From contig MEEK01000009.1 of NCBI GenBank assembly GCA_001724425.1, forward strand, positions 19,985 to 83,984: DNA of 64,000 bases, written 5' to 3'. Below the pieces are notes generated by a model that saw nothing but the letters and a program-made list of their open reading frames with translations, was not told the DNA's origin and did no database searches. Shown here piece by piece: positions 52,063 through 61,471 of this stretch (position 1 is the first letter of the stretch; each line of letters starts with the position of its first letter). The position numbers and the translations under genes were made by a program. This DNA is from Microbacterium sp. SCN 70-27 (GTDB taxonomy: Bacteria; Actinomycetota; Actinomycetes; Actinomycetales; Microbacteriaceae).

Positions 52063-53001
52063 ATGAACGCCGTGATCAGTACCACCGCTCTGCGCAAGAA
52101 GTACGGCCGCACCCTCGCCCTCGACGGACTCGACCTCGATGTCGAGCCGGGCGAAGTGCACGGCTTCCTCGGTCCGAACGGCGCCGGGAAGTCCACCGCC
52201 ATCCGCATCCTGCTGGGTCTCGCCCGCGCCTCGGGCGGGCAGGCGCGCGTCTTCGGCGACGATCCGTGGCGGCTGGCCGCGGCCCTGCACCGGCGGATCG
52301 CGTACGTTCCAGGCGACGTCAGCCTGTGGCCGAACATCTCCGGCGGGGAGGCGATCGATCTGCTCGGGCGACTGCGCGGCGGCGGGCGCGGCCCCGCCTA
52401 CCAGGCGACCAAGGCGCGCCTCGCGGAAGCCTTCCAGTTCGACCCGCGCAAGAAGGCCCGCGCCTATTCGAAGGGCAACCGGCAGAAGGTCGCACTCATC
52501 GCCGCGTTCGCCGTCCCGGCGGAGCTCTACATCCTCGACGAGCCGACGAGCGGACTCGACCCGCTGATGGAGGTCGTCTTCCGCGCAGAGGTGCAGCGTG
52601 TGCGCGCCGCGGGCGCGACGGTGCTGCTGTCGAGCCACATCCTCTCCGAGGTCGAGGTGCTGTGCGACCGCGTGTCGATCATCCGCGCCGGCCGCATCGT
52701 CGATGCCGGCACGCTCGCCGACATGCGCCACCTCACGCGCACCGAGGTCTCCTTCGCCTCCTCCCCCACGGCGACGGTCGCCGCGGCCGCGCGCATCCCG
52801 GGCGCGGAAGACGTGCGCCAGGATGCCGACCGCGTGAGCCTCACCCTGGCGAGCGACGCCGTCGCGGCATCCCTCCCGACTCTCGGCGCACTCGGCGTGG
52901 CGGGGCTGCGGATCGCGCCGCCCTCGCTCGAGGAGCTGTTCCTGCGCCACTACGGCGACGACATCCGCGACGCCGAGGGACGCGCCGAGGTGTCGGCATG
53001 A
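52063..53001 (+). CDS. ABC transporter ATP-binding protein
   Basis: ATPase of 312 residues for the membrane protein that follows. Walker A is GPNGAGKST, the Q-loop region follows YVPGDVSLWPNISG, the signature is the degenerate form YSKGNRQKVALI, Walker B is YILDEPTSGLDP and the H-loop SSHILSE. A C-terminal extension of about 90 residues follows, ending in the LEELFLRHYGD motif common in ABC-2-type exporters. The stop overlaps the permease start (ATGA). It is probably a drug or lipid exporter. Possible regulators are the GbsR-like protein downstream and the GntR sites upstream. Confidence 0.9.
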   Translation: MNAVISTTALRKKYGRTLALDGLDLDVEPGEVHGFLGPNGAGKSTAIRILLGLARASGGQARVFGDDPWRLAAALHRRIAYVPGDVSLWPNISGGEAIDLLGRLRGGGRGPAYQATKARLAEAFQFDPRKKARAYSKGNRQKVALIAAFAVPAELYILDEPTSGLDPLMEVVFRAEVQRVRAAGATVLLSSHILSEVEVLCDRVSIIRAGRIVDAGTLADMRHLTRTEVSFASSPTATVAAAARIPGAEDVRQDADRVSLTLASDAVAASLPTLGALGVAGLRIAPPSLEELFLRHYGDDIRDAEGRAEVSA

Positions 53002-54674
53002 CCGAGGCATCCGTCGTTCCGCGCGCGGATGCCACGCGCGCGGCCACCGCGACACCGCGCACTCTCGGCCCGCTGCTGCGGCAGCGCCTGCGGCGCGACC
53101 GGACGCAGCTCATCCTCTGGATCGGCGGAACGGCGGCGCTCGCGGTGGCCGGGTACCCCGGCGTGCAGCAGTCGTACGGCGACGAGCAGGAGCGCGCGGC
53201 GCTCCTCGCGACCGTCATGGCGAACCCCGTCATCCTGCTCTTCCGCGGCCTGCCGTCGGGGGCGAGCGACGACCAGATGGTCGTGTTCCTGCTGCTGCCG
53301 TGGCTCCTCATCCTCGCCGCCATGATGAGCACGTTCCTCGCCGTGCGGCACACGCGCGGCGACGAGGAGGACGGCCGCCTCGAGCTGTTGTCGGCGACCC
53401 CGGCCGGCCGCTGGACTCCGACGATCGCGACCGTGATCCACGGCGCGGTCGCGAACGTGGTGCTCGGCATCCTCGTCGCCATCGCCTTCCTCGCGAACGG
53501 CGCCGCCATCGCGGGCGCGGTGCTCGTCGGGGCATCCTGCACGCTCGTCGGACTGGTGTTCCTCGGCGTCGGCCTCACCGCGGCCCAGCTCATGGCGACC
53601 GCGCGCGGCGCGAACTCGCTGTCGATGTGGCTGCTGCTCGGCACCTTCGTCCTCGCCGGCATCGGCAACGCGCTCGGCACGCCGAGCGACGACCTGACGC
53701 ACCTCGAGAGCTCGTGGCTCACGTGGCTCTCGCCGTTCGGCTGGGCGGAGAACACGCGCGCGTTCGACGCGGATGCCTGGGGACCGGCACTGCTCCTGGC
53801 GGTCGTCGCCGCCGTGCTCATCGCGAGCGCCCTGGTGCTGCAGTCCCGCCGTGACCTGGGCGGGTCCTTCGTGCCCGAGCGGCCCGGCCGCGCCACGGCA
53901 CCGGTGACCCTTGCCTCGAATCTCGGACTCGTCGTGCGCCTCGCCCGCGGGTCGATCGTCGGGTGGGTCATCGGCGGGCTGATCGTCGGGCTCATCACCA
54001 CCGCGCTCGGCTCCGCCGTCAACGAGATCGGCAGCGCCAATCCCGCGGTCGCCGCGGTGCTCGAGAAGCTCGGCGGCGGGAGTGATCTGCAGGTCGGCGT
54101 GATCGTCGTCTTCTTCATCCTGCTCGGCATCCTCGCCGCGTGCGCGGGGGTGCAGACCATCGCGCGAGCCCGCCAGGACGAGGCCCACGGCACCGCCGAG
54201 ATCGTGCGGGGCGCGTCGGTCCCGCGCGTGCGGTGGCTCGGCGGCTACCTGGTCGTCGCCCTCATCGCCGTCGCACTGACGATGGCGGCCGGGGTCGCAG
54301 GTGCCGCGCTCGGCTCGGCATCGACCGGGAACGGCGCTTCGCTCGTGCGTGAAGCGGCGATCGCGGGCGCAGGTCAACTGCTGCCCGCCGTGCTGTTCGT
54401 CGGGCTCACCGCCCTCGTCTTCGTCCTCATGCCCCGCCTCACCATCCCGCTAGGCTGGACCCTCGTGATGCTCGCTGCGTCCATCGCCCTGTTCGGCCCG
54501 CTCTTCGGGATGGATGCGAACGCGACCAAGGTGTCGCCCTTCGCGTCGGCGATGGCACCGACCGCGGGCGGCGTCGAACTCGGCGGATTCTGGTGGATCG
54601 CGCTCGCCGCGATCGCCGCGATCACGGCCACGCTCGCCCTCATGCGGGGGCGCGAGTCGGCGGGGGACGGGTGA
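52998..54674 (+). CDS. ABC exporter permease
   Basis: A 558-residue membrane protein with about 12 hydrophobic segments in two similar halves: each starts with a short hydrophilic stretch and a segment like LGPLLRQRLRRDRTQLILWIGG or LGLVVRLARGSIVGWVIGG, pointing to internal duplication. Such large permeases pair with the preceding ATPase type in actinobacterial antibiotic exporters (as in tetronasin/oleandomycin-type systems). It is coupled upstream by ATGA and downstream to the regulator by GTGA. Substrate unknown. Confidence 0.87.
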   Translation: MTEASVVPRADATRAATATPRTLGPLLRQRLRRDRTQLILWIGGTAALAVAGYPGVQQSYGDEQERAALLATVMANPVILLFRGLPSGASDDQMVVFLLLPWLLILAAMMSTFLAVRHTRGDEEDGRLELLSATPAGRWTPTIATVIHGAVANVVLGILVAIAFLANGAAIAGAVLVGASCTLVGLVFLGVGLTAAQLMATARGANSLSMWLLLGTFVLAGIGNALGTPSDDLTHLESSWLTWLSPFGWAENTRAFDADAWGPALLLAVVAAVLIASALVLQSRRDLGGSFVPERPGRATAPVTLASNLGLVVRLARGSIVGWVIGGLIVGLITTALGSAVNEIGSANPAVAAVLEKLGGGSDLQVGVIVVFFILLGILAACAGVQTIARARQDEAHGTAEIVRGASVPRVRWLGGYLVVALIAVALTMAAGVAGAALGSASTGNGASLVREAAIAGAGQLLPAVLFVGLTALVFVLMPRLTIPLGWTLVMLAASIALFGPLFGMDANATKVSPFASAMAPTAGGVELGGFWWIALAAIAAITATLALMRGRESAGDG

Positions 54675-55153
54675 GCGCGGTGCCGTCGGACTCTTCCGGT
54701 TCCGACCCCGCCGAGCAGGCCGCGGCGCTCATGACCGCCGCGGGCATGGCTCGCATGCCCGCGCGCGTGATGATGGCCCTCGCGGGCTCGCCCGACGACG
54801 GCTACACGGCGGCGGAACTCGCCGAGCGGCTCGGCGTCTCGGCGGCGGCCGTATCGGGGGCCGTCCGCTACCTGCAGTCGATACATCTGATCGATCGGAT
54901 CTCCCGCCCCGGTCACAGGCGCGATCGGTACGAGCTCGCCGAAGACGCGTGGCACGGGGTGGTCTCGGGCAACGCGCCGACCTATATCCGGTTGGCGGAC
55001 CTCATGGAGGCGATCGCCGACCAGAATGCGGATGCCGAGGCATCCGCTCGCAGAGCACGCGACACCGCCTCGTTCCTGCGCTTCCTCGCGGAGCGACTGC
55101 CGCGGCTCGCCGACGAGTGGCGGGAGTATCGACTACCGTCGAGGGGTGACTGA
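54671..55153 (+). CDS. GbsR/MarR-like transcriptional regulator
   Basis: A 160-residue regulator: LMTAAGMARMPARVMMALAGSPDDGYTAAELAERLGVSAAAVSGAVRYLQSIHLIDRIS is the winged helix of the GbsR-like MarR group, with the wing RPGHRRDRYEL. The GTG start overlaps the permease stop, so it belongs to the exporter operon and probably controls it. The C-terminal half is helical. The end of the gene contains the -10 element and first 8 nt of the RNase HI gene. Confidence 0.85.
   Translation: MSAVPSDSSGSDPAEQAAALMTAAGMARMPARVMMALAGSPDDGYTAAELAERLGVSAAAVSGAVRYLQSIHLIDRISRPGHRRDRYELAEDAWHGVVSGNAPTYIRLADLMEAIADQNADAEASARRARDTASFLRFLAERLPRLADEWREYRLPSRGD
55134..55139 (+). promoter_or_regulatory. -10 element of the RNase HI gene
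   Basis: TACCGT lies within the last codons of the upstream regulator gene and ends 6 nt before the GTG at 55146, matching the leaderless pattern seen elsewhere in the window. Confidence 0.4.
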
Positions 55154-55676
55154 CGCGCGCTACACCGTGGCCACCGACGGCGCCTGCAAGGGCAATCCGG
55201 GGCCGACGGGGTGGGCATGGGTGGGCGAGGACGGGCAGTGGGCCGCGGGGGCGATCCCCGTCGGCACCAACAACATCGGCGAGCTGATGGGGCTGCTCAA
55301 GGCGATCGAAGATCACGCCGGTGTCGCGGAACTCGTCGTGCAGGCCGACTCGAAGTACGCGATCGACACGTACCAATCGTGGATGGACGCCCACCGTCGC
55401 CGCGGCTGGAAGACGTCGACCGGCGCCCCGACGAAGAACCGTGACCTGCTCGAACAGCTGATCGAGGCCCGCGACGCGCGGCGCGCGGCGGGGCTCCCCG
55501 ATGTCGTGCTCGAGCATGTCCGGGGCCATCGTGGGCACGTGCTGAACGAGTGGGCAGACGAGCGCGCGGTGCGCGGCGCCGAGCACGCCGCGAAGGGCAC
55601 GACGAGCGCCTGGTCGAGCCTCGGCGGTCTGCACGAGAAGCTCGACGTCTCCGCCGCCCCCGCGAAAAAGCGCTGA
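55146..55676 (+). CDS. rnhA: Ribonuclease HI
   Basis: Degrades the RNA strand of RNA-DNA hybrids. It has 176 residues with the four acidic residues of the catalytic site visible: Asp in VATDGACKGNPGPTGW, Glu in NNIGELMGLLKAI, Asp in VQADSKYAID, and Asp in GHVLNEWADERA. The basic handle WKTSTGAPTKNRDLLEQL is also present. A C-terminal extension of about 30 residues ends in KKR. It overlaps the upstream regulator by 8 nt but has its own -10 element. Followed by a 690-nt gap filled with repeats. Confidence 0.93.
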   Translation: MTDARYTVATDGACKGNPGPTGWAWVGEDGQWAAGAIPVGTNNIGELMGLLKAIEDHAGVAELVVQADSKYAIDTYQSWMDAHRRRGWKTSTGAPTKNRDLLEQLIEARDARRAAGLPDVVLEHVRGHRGHVLNEWADERAVRGAEHAAKGTTSAWSSLGGLHEKLDVSAAPAKKR

Positions 55677-55713
55677 CCCGGCTCGGCTCGGCGCGGCGGC
55701 CGCGCGTCCACGT

Positions 55714-56334
55714 GTTCCGAAAGCAGGGCCGATCGGGCTGTTCGACGCCCACGGCGGGCCGCAGAGCCAGTTCGCCCTGCTCTCGGAACCGCCGGACGCT
55801 GGAGAGGGCCGCGGGGTGCTCCAGGACGGCGGCACACCCGCGGTGGCAACCGGTGTGAGGGTCCGGCCGCTGATCGACCGGCGGGCGCGCTGCGCACGCG
55901 ACCGGCGTGAGGCTGCCGCACGCCGGGCGGGGTGGACCGACGGTGTCGCAGCCGCCTCGCGCGTTCCAGAAGCAGGCCCGATAGGGCCGTCGGGGCGACG
56001 GGCGCGGGTCGCGGGCCGCTTCACCCTGCTTTCGCAGCGCCGGGCGCCGGAAAGTGCCGGGGCGCGGCCTCTGGAAGTGACGGCAGCCGGCATCGAGCGC
56101 CGGCCGCGGCCCGGCCGGGCGGGCGCGCGGCCGGGCGAGGCCCCATGCGTGGTCGGGCCGGCTCAGCGCGCGGGCGCCGAGTGCTGCCAGGCCGGGCCGC
56201 GACGTGGGCACCGTCAGTTCTTCGCACGGCCGAGTGGGGTCGCAGTTGTCTCGCGCGTTCCGGGAGCAGGCCGGATCGACCTGAGGCGCGTCGCGGCATG
56301 TCGCGGGGCGCGGTTGGCCCTGCTTTCGGAACGG
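55714..56334. repeat. Array of three hairpin repeats with GTTCCGAAAGCAGGGC-type arms
   Basis: Copy 1 has 16-bp arms (55714-55729 and 55774-55789, one mismatch). Copy 2 (55963-56036) and copy 3 (56256-56334) keep the GTTCC..AGCAGG...CCCTGCTTTCG pattern with more changes. The left sides of copies 2 and 3 also share upstream sequence (GTCGCAG...TCGCGCGTTCC). Spacing is about 249 and 294 bp. No credible coding region was found in 55677-56366; the open frames here have no start or codon logic. Confidence 0.8.
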
Positions 56335-56366
56335 CGGCGGTGCGAGACCGGGGCCGGGTGGCGCGT

Positions 56367-56729
56367 CTATTCGGAGGTCGTGCCCTCGAACAGGCCGATG
56401 TGGTTGCCATCGGGGTCGACGATGACGGCCCACCAGCTCTTGGCGGTGATGTTCTCCTTCGGCATCGCGACCGAGCCTCCGGATGCCTCGGCCTTGGCGA
56501 TCACGTCGTCGATCGAGTCGACCTCGACGTACGACCGTGGCTCGGTGAACCCGTCGCTGCGCGGCGCGAGCCCGCCGCCGGAGATCCCGTTCGGGGCCGC
56601 CCACATGGGATAGTCCGCGAACCCCTCGACCTCGGCGATCTGCCAGCCGAACAGACCGGAGTAGAACTCAGCTCCTTTGGCGAGGTCTGACACCGGAATG
56701 TCGATGTGGGTGATATCTCCGTGCGCCAT
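56367..56729 (-). CDS. VOC-family (glyoxalase-like) protein
   Basis: A 120-residue protein with the two beta-alpha-beta-beta-beta modules of the vicinal oxygen chelate fold: ITHIDIPVSDLAKGAEFYSGLFGWQI and SYVEVDSIDDVIAKAEASGGSV, ending in VIVDPDGNHIGLFE with the metal-binding Glu. Substrate is unknown; such proteins include glyoxalases, dioxygenases and resistance proteins. The ATG at 56729 follows AAGGAG. It stands apart from its neighbours. Confidence 0.88.
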   Translation of the reverse strand: MAHGDITHIDIPVSDLAKGAEFYSGLFGWQIAEVEGFADYPMWAAPNGISGGGLAPRSDGFTEPRSYVEVDSIDDVIAKAEASGGSVAMPKENITAKSWWAVIVDPDGNHIGLFEGTTSE

Positions 56730-56793
56730 GATGGCTCCTTCCGACGCGCACAGTCTCCGCCCCGCCTCGCCCCCGCGCAAGGGGGCCGGCGCG

Positions 56794-57666
56794 TCAGGGG
56801 GCGCCGGTGCGGCGGCGCCGCAATTCTGCGCGTGTGAGCGGGTGTGACGCATCCGCAGCGGTCGCGGGGATGGGCTCGGCCGCGGATGCCGCCGCAGCCT
56901 CGACCTCGGGTTCGGAGTCGAGGTCGGATGCCGGTGACCCGCCACTCGCGCCCACCGCCCGCGTCGCCCGCGGCCCCCCACCCGGGCCCCCGCCCAGGGT
57001 CAGGCGTCCGTTGTGCAGCTCCGCGATGCGGTCGGCTCGGGCGACGAGGAGCGGGTCGTGGGTCGACACGATCGCGGCGAGGCCCTGCTCGTGCGCGAGC
57101 GTGCCGAGGAGGTCCATGATCGTCGCGGCCGTGCGCGAGTCGAGCTGCCCGGTCGGCTCGTCGGCGATGAGGATCCGCGGCCGCGCCACGACGGCGCGCG
57201 CGATCCCGACGCGCTGCTGCTGCCCACCGGAGAGCTCCGCGGGCCGCTGGTCGGCCTGCCCGGAGAGCCCGACGAGTGCGAGCGCCTCATCGACGCGCTC
57301 GGTCCGCTCGGCGGCAGACACACCGGCGATCCGCAGCGGCAGTTCGACGTTCTCACGCGCCGACAGCACGGGCACGAGCCCGAATGACTGGAAGACGAAC
57401 CCGAGCATGTCGCGCCGGATGTCGGCGAGCGCCGACTCGGACAGTCCCGTCGTGTCGCGATCGCCGATCACGACCCGCCCTTCGGTCGGGCGATCGAGCA
57501 CGCCGAGGAGGTTCAGGAGGGTCGTCTTGCCGGCGCCCGATGCTCCGCGCACGACCAGCAGCTCACCGGCGACGAGCTCGAGGTCGACGCCGTCGACGGC
57601 TCGAACCTCCCCCGCACCCGACGAGAACACCCGCACGAGCCCCTCGGCCCGCAGCGCCGCGCTCAT
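56794..57666 (-). CDS. MacB/LolD-type ABC ATPase with C-terminal extension
   Basis: A 290-residue ATPase. Walker A is RGASGAGKTT, signature ELSGGQQQRVGIARAV, Walker B ILIADEPTGQLD and H-loop STHDPLL, all of the LolD/MacB group that works with FtsX-like permeases. The last about 65 residues are a Gly/Ala/Glu-rich tail ending in ELRRRRTGAP, unusual for the family. The ATG at 57666 overlaps the stop of the preceding ATPase gene. It is the last gene of a four-gene unit with a second ATPase and two permeases. Confidence 0.9.
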   Translation of the reverse strand: MSAALRAEGLVRVFSSGAGEVRAVDGVDLELVAGELLVVRGASGAGKTTLLNLLGVLDRPTEGRVVIGDRDTTGLSESALADIRRDMLGFVFQSFGLVPVLSARENVELPLRIAGVSAAERTERVDEALALVGLSGQADQRPAELSGGQQQRVGIARAVVARPRILIADEPTGQLDSRTAATIMDLLGTLAHEQGLAAIVSTHDPLLVARADRIAELHNGRLTLGGGPGGGPRATRAVGASGGSPASDLDSEPEVEAAAASAAEPIPATAADASHPLTRAELRRRRTGAP

Positions 57667-58694
57667 CGCCCACCGCCTTCGTCGTCGGCGGAGACATCGG
57701 ATGCCTCGACCGCCTGACCAGACGACGACGCCGCCGCCACCCCCGGCCACACGCCCACGTGATCGGCCTCGAGCGCGAGGCGCACCCGCTGGCGCAGATC
57801 GAGCGCCGTGACGAACTCGTCGGGCAGCTGCAGGCGCCCGACCCGGTCGAGCACCGCGTACTCCTCGGCCACGTGGTGCTCGGCGCCCGACTCGTCGCGC
57901 CGCGTCGAGCGCAGCACTTCGGTCGCGGTGCGCCCGTCGCGGATCTGCACGGTGCGGGCGACGTGCTCCGACACGGCGGGGTCGTGCGTCACGATCAGGG
58001 TCGTGACGCCGAGCTCGCGGTTGACGTCGCGCATCGCCTCGAGCACGTGGGCGCTCGTCTCGTCGTCGAGTTCGCCGGTCGGCTCGTCGGCGAGCAGCAC
58101 GCGCGGCTCGTTCGCGATGCCGACGGCGATCGCGACCCGCTGCTGCTCGCCGCCGGACATCTCACCCGGGCGGCGGTCGGCGCAGTAGCCGACGCCGAGG
58201 AGGTCGAGCAGTTCGCCCGCCCGCTCCCCGCGCGCGGCGCCCTTCACCTTCCCCGCGATCGCGAGCACGGCCGCGACGTTCTGCGCGGCGGTCAGGTACG
58301 GCAGGAGGTTCCGCGACGTCTGCTGCCACACGAACCCGACCGACTCGCGCCGGAAGCGCACCCGTTCGCGCCCGCTCAGTGTCAAGAGGTCGCGCCCCGC
58401 GACGCGCGCGACGCCGGCCGTGGGGGTGTCGAGCCCCGAGAGGATCGCGAGGAGGGTGGACTTCCCCGACCCGGATGCCCCGACGACGGCGACCAGTTCG
58501 CCGCGCTCGACCGTGAGGGTGAGCCCCTGCAGCGCCTGCACCTCGACGGAGGCGGCCGTGAAGATCCGCACGAGGTCGGTGCACAGGATGTCGGGCTCGG
58601 TCGAGGCGTCCGTCGGCTCGTCGCCGACCCGACGGGGCGCGGCGGCCGCCTGAGACCCGTGCGGTGTCGGGCGGGGCGAGGTGAGAGCGTTCAT
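57663..58694 (-). CDS. MacB/LolD-type ABC ATPase
   Basis: A 343-residue ATPase with Walker A VGASGSGKST, signature EMSGGEQQRVAIAVGI, Walker B VLLADEPTGELDD and H-loop VTHDPAV. It has a hydrophilic N-terminal extension of about 35 residues before ILCTDLVRIF and a C-terminal extension of about 90 residues (RTVQIRDGRTATEVLRS onward) with a predicted regulatory strand-rich part, LPDEFVTALDLRQRVRLALEADHVGVWP. Overlaps both neighbours by ATGA. It probably pairs with one of the two FtsX-like permeases, perhaps as a heterodimer with the other ATPase. Confidence 0.9.
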   Translation of the reverse strand: MNALTSPRPTPHGSQAAAAPRRVGDEPTDASTEPDILCTDLVRIFTAASVEVQALQGLTLTVERGELVAVVGASGSGKSTLLAILSGLDTPTAGVARVAGRDLLTLSGRERVRFRRESVGFVWQQTSRNLLPYLTAAQNVAAVLAIAGKVKGAARGERAGELLDLLGVGYCADRRPGEMSGGEQQRVAIAVGIANEPRVLLADEPTGELDDETSAHVLEAMRDVNRELGVTTLIVTHDPAVSEHVARTVQIRDGRTATEVLRSTRRDESGAEHHVAEEYAVLDRVGRLQLPDEFVTALDLRQRVRLALEADHVGVWPGVAAASSSGQAVEASDVSADDEGGGR

Positions 58695-61471
58695 GTCTCC
58701 TCCACGGTACGAAGAACGGCGGCGGCGCGCGTACGGCGCGTGAGGGCGAGGGCCGCGGCGGCCACTCCGATGGATGCCACGAGGAACCCGCCGACGGAGA
58801 GCGCGAGGATCCCCGGGTCGACCGTGTACGCGGGGGCGATCGGCCCGCCGGTGAACGGCCGGAGGTCCACGACGGCGATGACGAGGAACGGCAGCGCGGC
58901 GCCGAACGCCGTCCCGATGAGGAGCGCGGCCACGCCGGCGGGGGCCAGTTCCCACGCGACGAGCCGACCGGCGGCGCGCGGAGGCGCGCCGAGGGTCTGG
59001 AGCAGCGCGAGCAGGCGCCGCCGGGCGGGCGCCCCGAGCACGAGCGTCATGACCACGGCGACGGCGCCGAGCGCGGCCGACAGGACGACGCCGACGGTCA
59101 GCGCGAGGCGCAGGCCCGGCCAGATGGGATCGGTCCGCAGGTCGGCGAGGCGTTCGCCCACGGTGGTGGCACGCATCCCCGGGCCGAGTTCGTCGCGCAG
59201 CACCTGCACGACCTGGTCCGCCGAGGCATCCGCGTCGAGGCGCACGAGGATCGTCGTCGTCGGGGCGTACTCATCGGCGAAGCGGTCGGCGTACGCCGCG
59301 TCGGCGAGCACCCATGCGCTCGTCGGGGCGAACGGCGCCGGCATCACCGAGGAGCCCGCGAAGCGGGCGGGCACCCCCAGGACGGAGAGGTCATCGCCCT
59401 GCGCGGCGCGCGTGCGCGTGGCCGTGAGCGCCGAGAAGAGGAGCCGCGGGTCGCCCGAACCGTCGCCGAGGTCGACGCCGTCCAGTACCGACGGATACCC
59501 CTCCTGCACGCGGGCGAGTGCCGTCGTGTCGACGATGGTCAGATCGACGCGGTTCTGCGACGTGCCGACCATCAGCAGCGCGGAGTTGTAGGTCGAGAAC
59601 GAGGCCACGTCCGCGACGCCCGGTACGGCCTCCACCCGCTCGGCCGCCCCGTCGTCGAAGCGTGCCGACGACAGGGCGATGTCCGCCCCGACCGAGGCGC
59701 GCGCCGCATCGTCGGCGCCGTGCTGCAGGACGGAGAGCAGGATGCCGCTCGCGACCGCGAACGACACTCCGACGAGCAGGGCGAACACGGGCGCGAACCC
59801 CGCGACCGGGTCGCGCAGCGCGCGGGCCGCGCCGAGAAGCCCGACGTATCCCGTGCCCGTGCGCCGCCGGGCGAGGATGCCCCGGAGCGCCGGCGGCACG
59901 AGACGCAGGGCGACGAGCCCCGCGACGATCGCGAGAAGCGCGGGTGCCGCCGCGGCGAGCGGCTCGAGTCCGCCGTCGTCGCTCTGCGCACCGCGCACGA
60001 TGAGGAGCGTCGTCGCGAGCGCCGCGATGACGAGGAGCACCCCTTCCGCGACGAGGCGCCACCGCGAGGGCTTCGCCTCGTCGGCGCGTTCCCGCCGCCG
60101 CGGCCCCGACAGGGCGAGGACGGCAGCCGGGAGGAGGCCGATGACGAGCGGCACGACGAACTGCCCGACAGACGGTTCGCCGGAGGTTCCCGGCCAGAGC
60201 ACCCGGCCGAGGAGCCACCCCGCGCCGGCACCGACGGCCGCCGGCAGCAGCCCCGCCAACAGCCCCTCGATCGCAAGGAGCAGACCGCGCTGCCACCGTG
60301 ATGCACCACGCGCGGTGAGAAGCGACAGCGCGGTCCGGCGACGCTCGGCGATCATCCGGCAGCCGAGGAGAAGAGCCGCGAGTGCGGCGCCGACGGGGCC
60401 GGCGGCAAGGAGAGGCAGCACGGCGGTGAGCCCGTGGTTCTGCGCCACCGCACGCTCGAGGGTCGGCACCACCCCGCTCTGGAAGCGCAGGGAGATCGGG
60501 GACGACGACGCCCCGACCGACACCGTGGAACTCGTGAAGGCCGACAGCGCGGCGAGCAGGTGCGGCGCGGACGAGGCATCCACCGTCTCCGCGCGCAGCG
60601 GGAACCACGCCGTCGTCAGGGCGGCGGTCACCTGCGGCAGCGTGTCGAGCTGCACCGGTGAGGCGTAGGCGGCGGTGCGGATGTACTCGCCGCCGTCGGG
60701 GTTGTAGGCGACCGTCGCACGGAGGACGTCCGCGGCGCGCGCCCAGTACGGGTCGTCCGGGTCGACCGCCTCGAACACGCCGACGAGTGTGAGCGGGGCG
60801 GTGTGCGCACCGTCCCCGAACCGGGCCCACCCGGCGCCCTGACCGATCTCGCGGGTCTCGCCCACGGCCCAGCCCACGGTCTTCGCGGCATCCGCGGACA
60901 GCACGATCTCGGTCGTGGGGATCGCACTCGGCTGCGCGAGTGCCTGTCCCGTCGCGGGATCGAAGCCCATCGCGCGCATCCAGTCGACCTGGTCGGCGGT
61001 CGATTCCGGGAGGCGCCCCTCGGTGAGGCGGATGCGCGACGCGTACGCCGGGTCGAGCAGCACCCAGGTCATCGCGGAGTACTGCGCCGGGGCGCCCAGC
61101 CGCACGAAGTAGTCGGCCGAATCGTAGAAGTCCCCGAGGGATCCGGAGGCGGCGGCCATCGCACTCGCGAGGCCGGCATCCCAGGAGCCCCAGTCATCGA
61201 CGAACTCCGGCGGCACGGCACCCGACACCGACCCCGACGGGGGCGCCGCGCCGGGGAACGGTGCGGTGCTCGTCGACGCCGTGAGGTCGCGCACCGGCGC
61301 GCTCAGTTGCCCGACCCGGTAGCGGGTGGAGTCGTCGAGAAGGGATGCCACCGCGCGCGGCGTCATGACCGCGATCGCGGCGAGGAGCGCCACGACGAGC
61401 GCGATCACGACGGCCGCGCCGCTGCCGGCGCGCAGGTGCCGCGCGATGAGCGCACCGGTGCGCGCGCTCAC
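58691..61471 (-). CDS. FtsX-like ABC permease
   Basis: A 926-residue membrane protein. It has an N-terminal membrane segment (VVIALVVALLAAIAVMTPRAVASLL), a large extracytoplasmic domain to about residue 340, a membrane core (LTAVLPLLAAGPVGAALAALLLG; GLLLAIEGLLAGLLPAAVGAGAGWLLG; further pairs to about 560), a second outer domain, and three final segments (ALTVGVVLSAALGAVAVVMTLVLG; AGVAALLIGTAFGAALPFLVIAVV; ILALSVGGFLVASIGVAAAALAL). This is the double FtsX layout of large lipoprotein/peptide-export permeases. GTG at 61471 overlaps the upstream permease stop. Confidence 0.87.
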   Translation of the reverse strand: MSARTGALIARHLRAGSGAAVVIALVVALLAAIAVMTPRAVASLLDDSTRYRVGQLSAPVRDLTASTSTAPFPGAAPPSGSVSGAVPPEFVDDWGSWDAGLASAMAAASGSLGDFYDSADYFVRLGAPAQYSAMTWVLLDPAYASRIRLTEGRLPESTADQVDWMRAMGFDPATGQALAQPSAIPTTEIVLSADAAKTVGWAVGETREIGQGAGWARFGDGAHTAPLTLVGVFEAVDPDDPYWARAADVLRATVAYNPDGGEYIRTAAYASPVQLDTLPQVTAALTTAWFPLRAETVDASSAPHLLAALSAFTSSTVSVGASSSPISLRFQSGVVPTLERAVAQNHGLTAVLPLLAAGPVGAALAALLLGCRMIAERRRTALSLLTARGASRWQRGLLLAIEGLLAGLLPAAVGAGAGWLLGRVLWPGTSGEPSVGQFVVPLVIGLLPAAVLALSGPRRRERADEAKPSRWRLVAEGVLLVIAALATTLLIVRGAQSDDGGLEPLAAAAPALLAIVAGLVALRLVPPALRGILARRRTGTGYVGLLGAARALRDPVAGFAPVFALLVGVSFAVASGILLSVLQHGADDAARASVGADIALSSARFDDGAAERVEAVPGVADVASFSTYNSALLMVGTSQNRVDLTIVDTTALARVQEGYPSVLDGVDLGDGSGDPRLLFSALTATRTRAAQGDDLSVLGVPARFAGSSVMPAPFAPTSAWVLADAAYADRFADEYAPTTTILVRLDADASADQVVQVLRDELGPGMRATTVGERLADLRTDPIWPGLRLALTVGVVLSAALGAVAVVMTLVLGAPARRRLLALLQTLGAPPRAAGRLVAWELAPAGVAALLIGTAFGAALPFLVIAVVDLRPFTGGPIAPAYTVDPGILALSVGGFLVASIGVAAAALALTRRTRAAAVLRTVEET

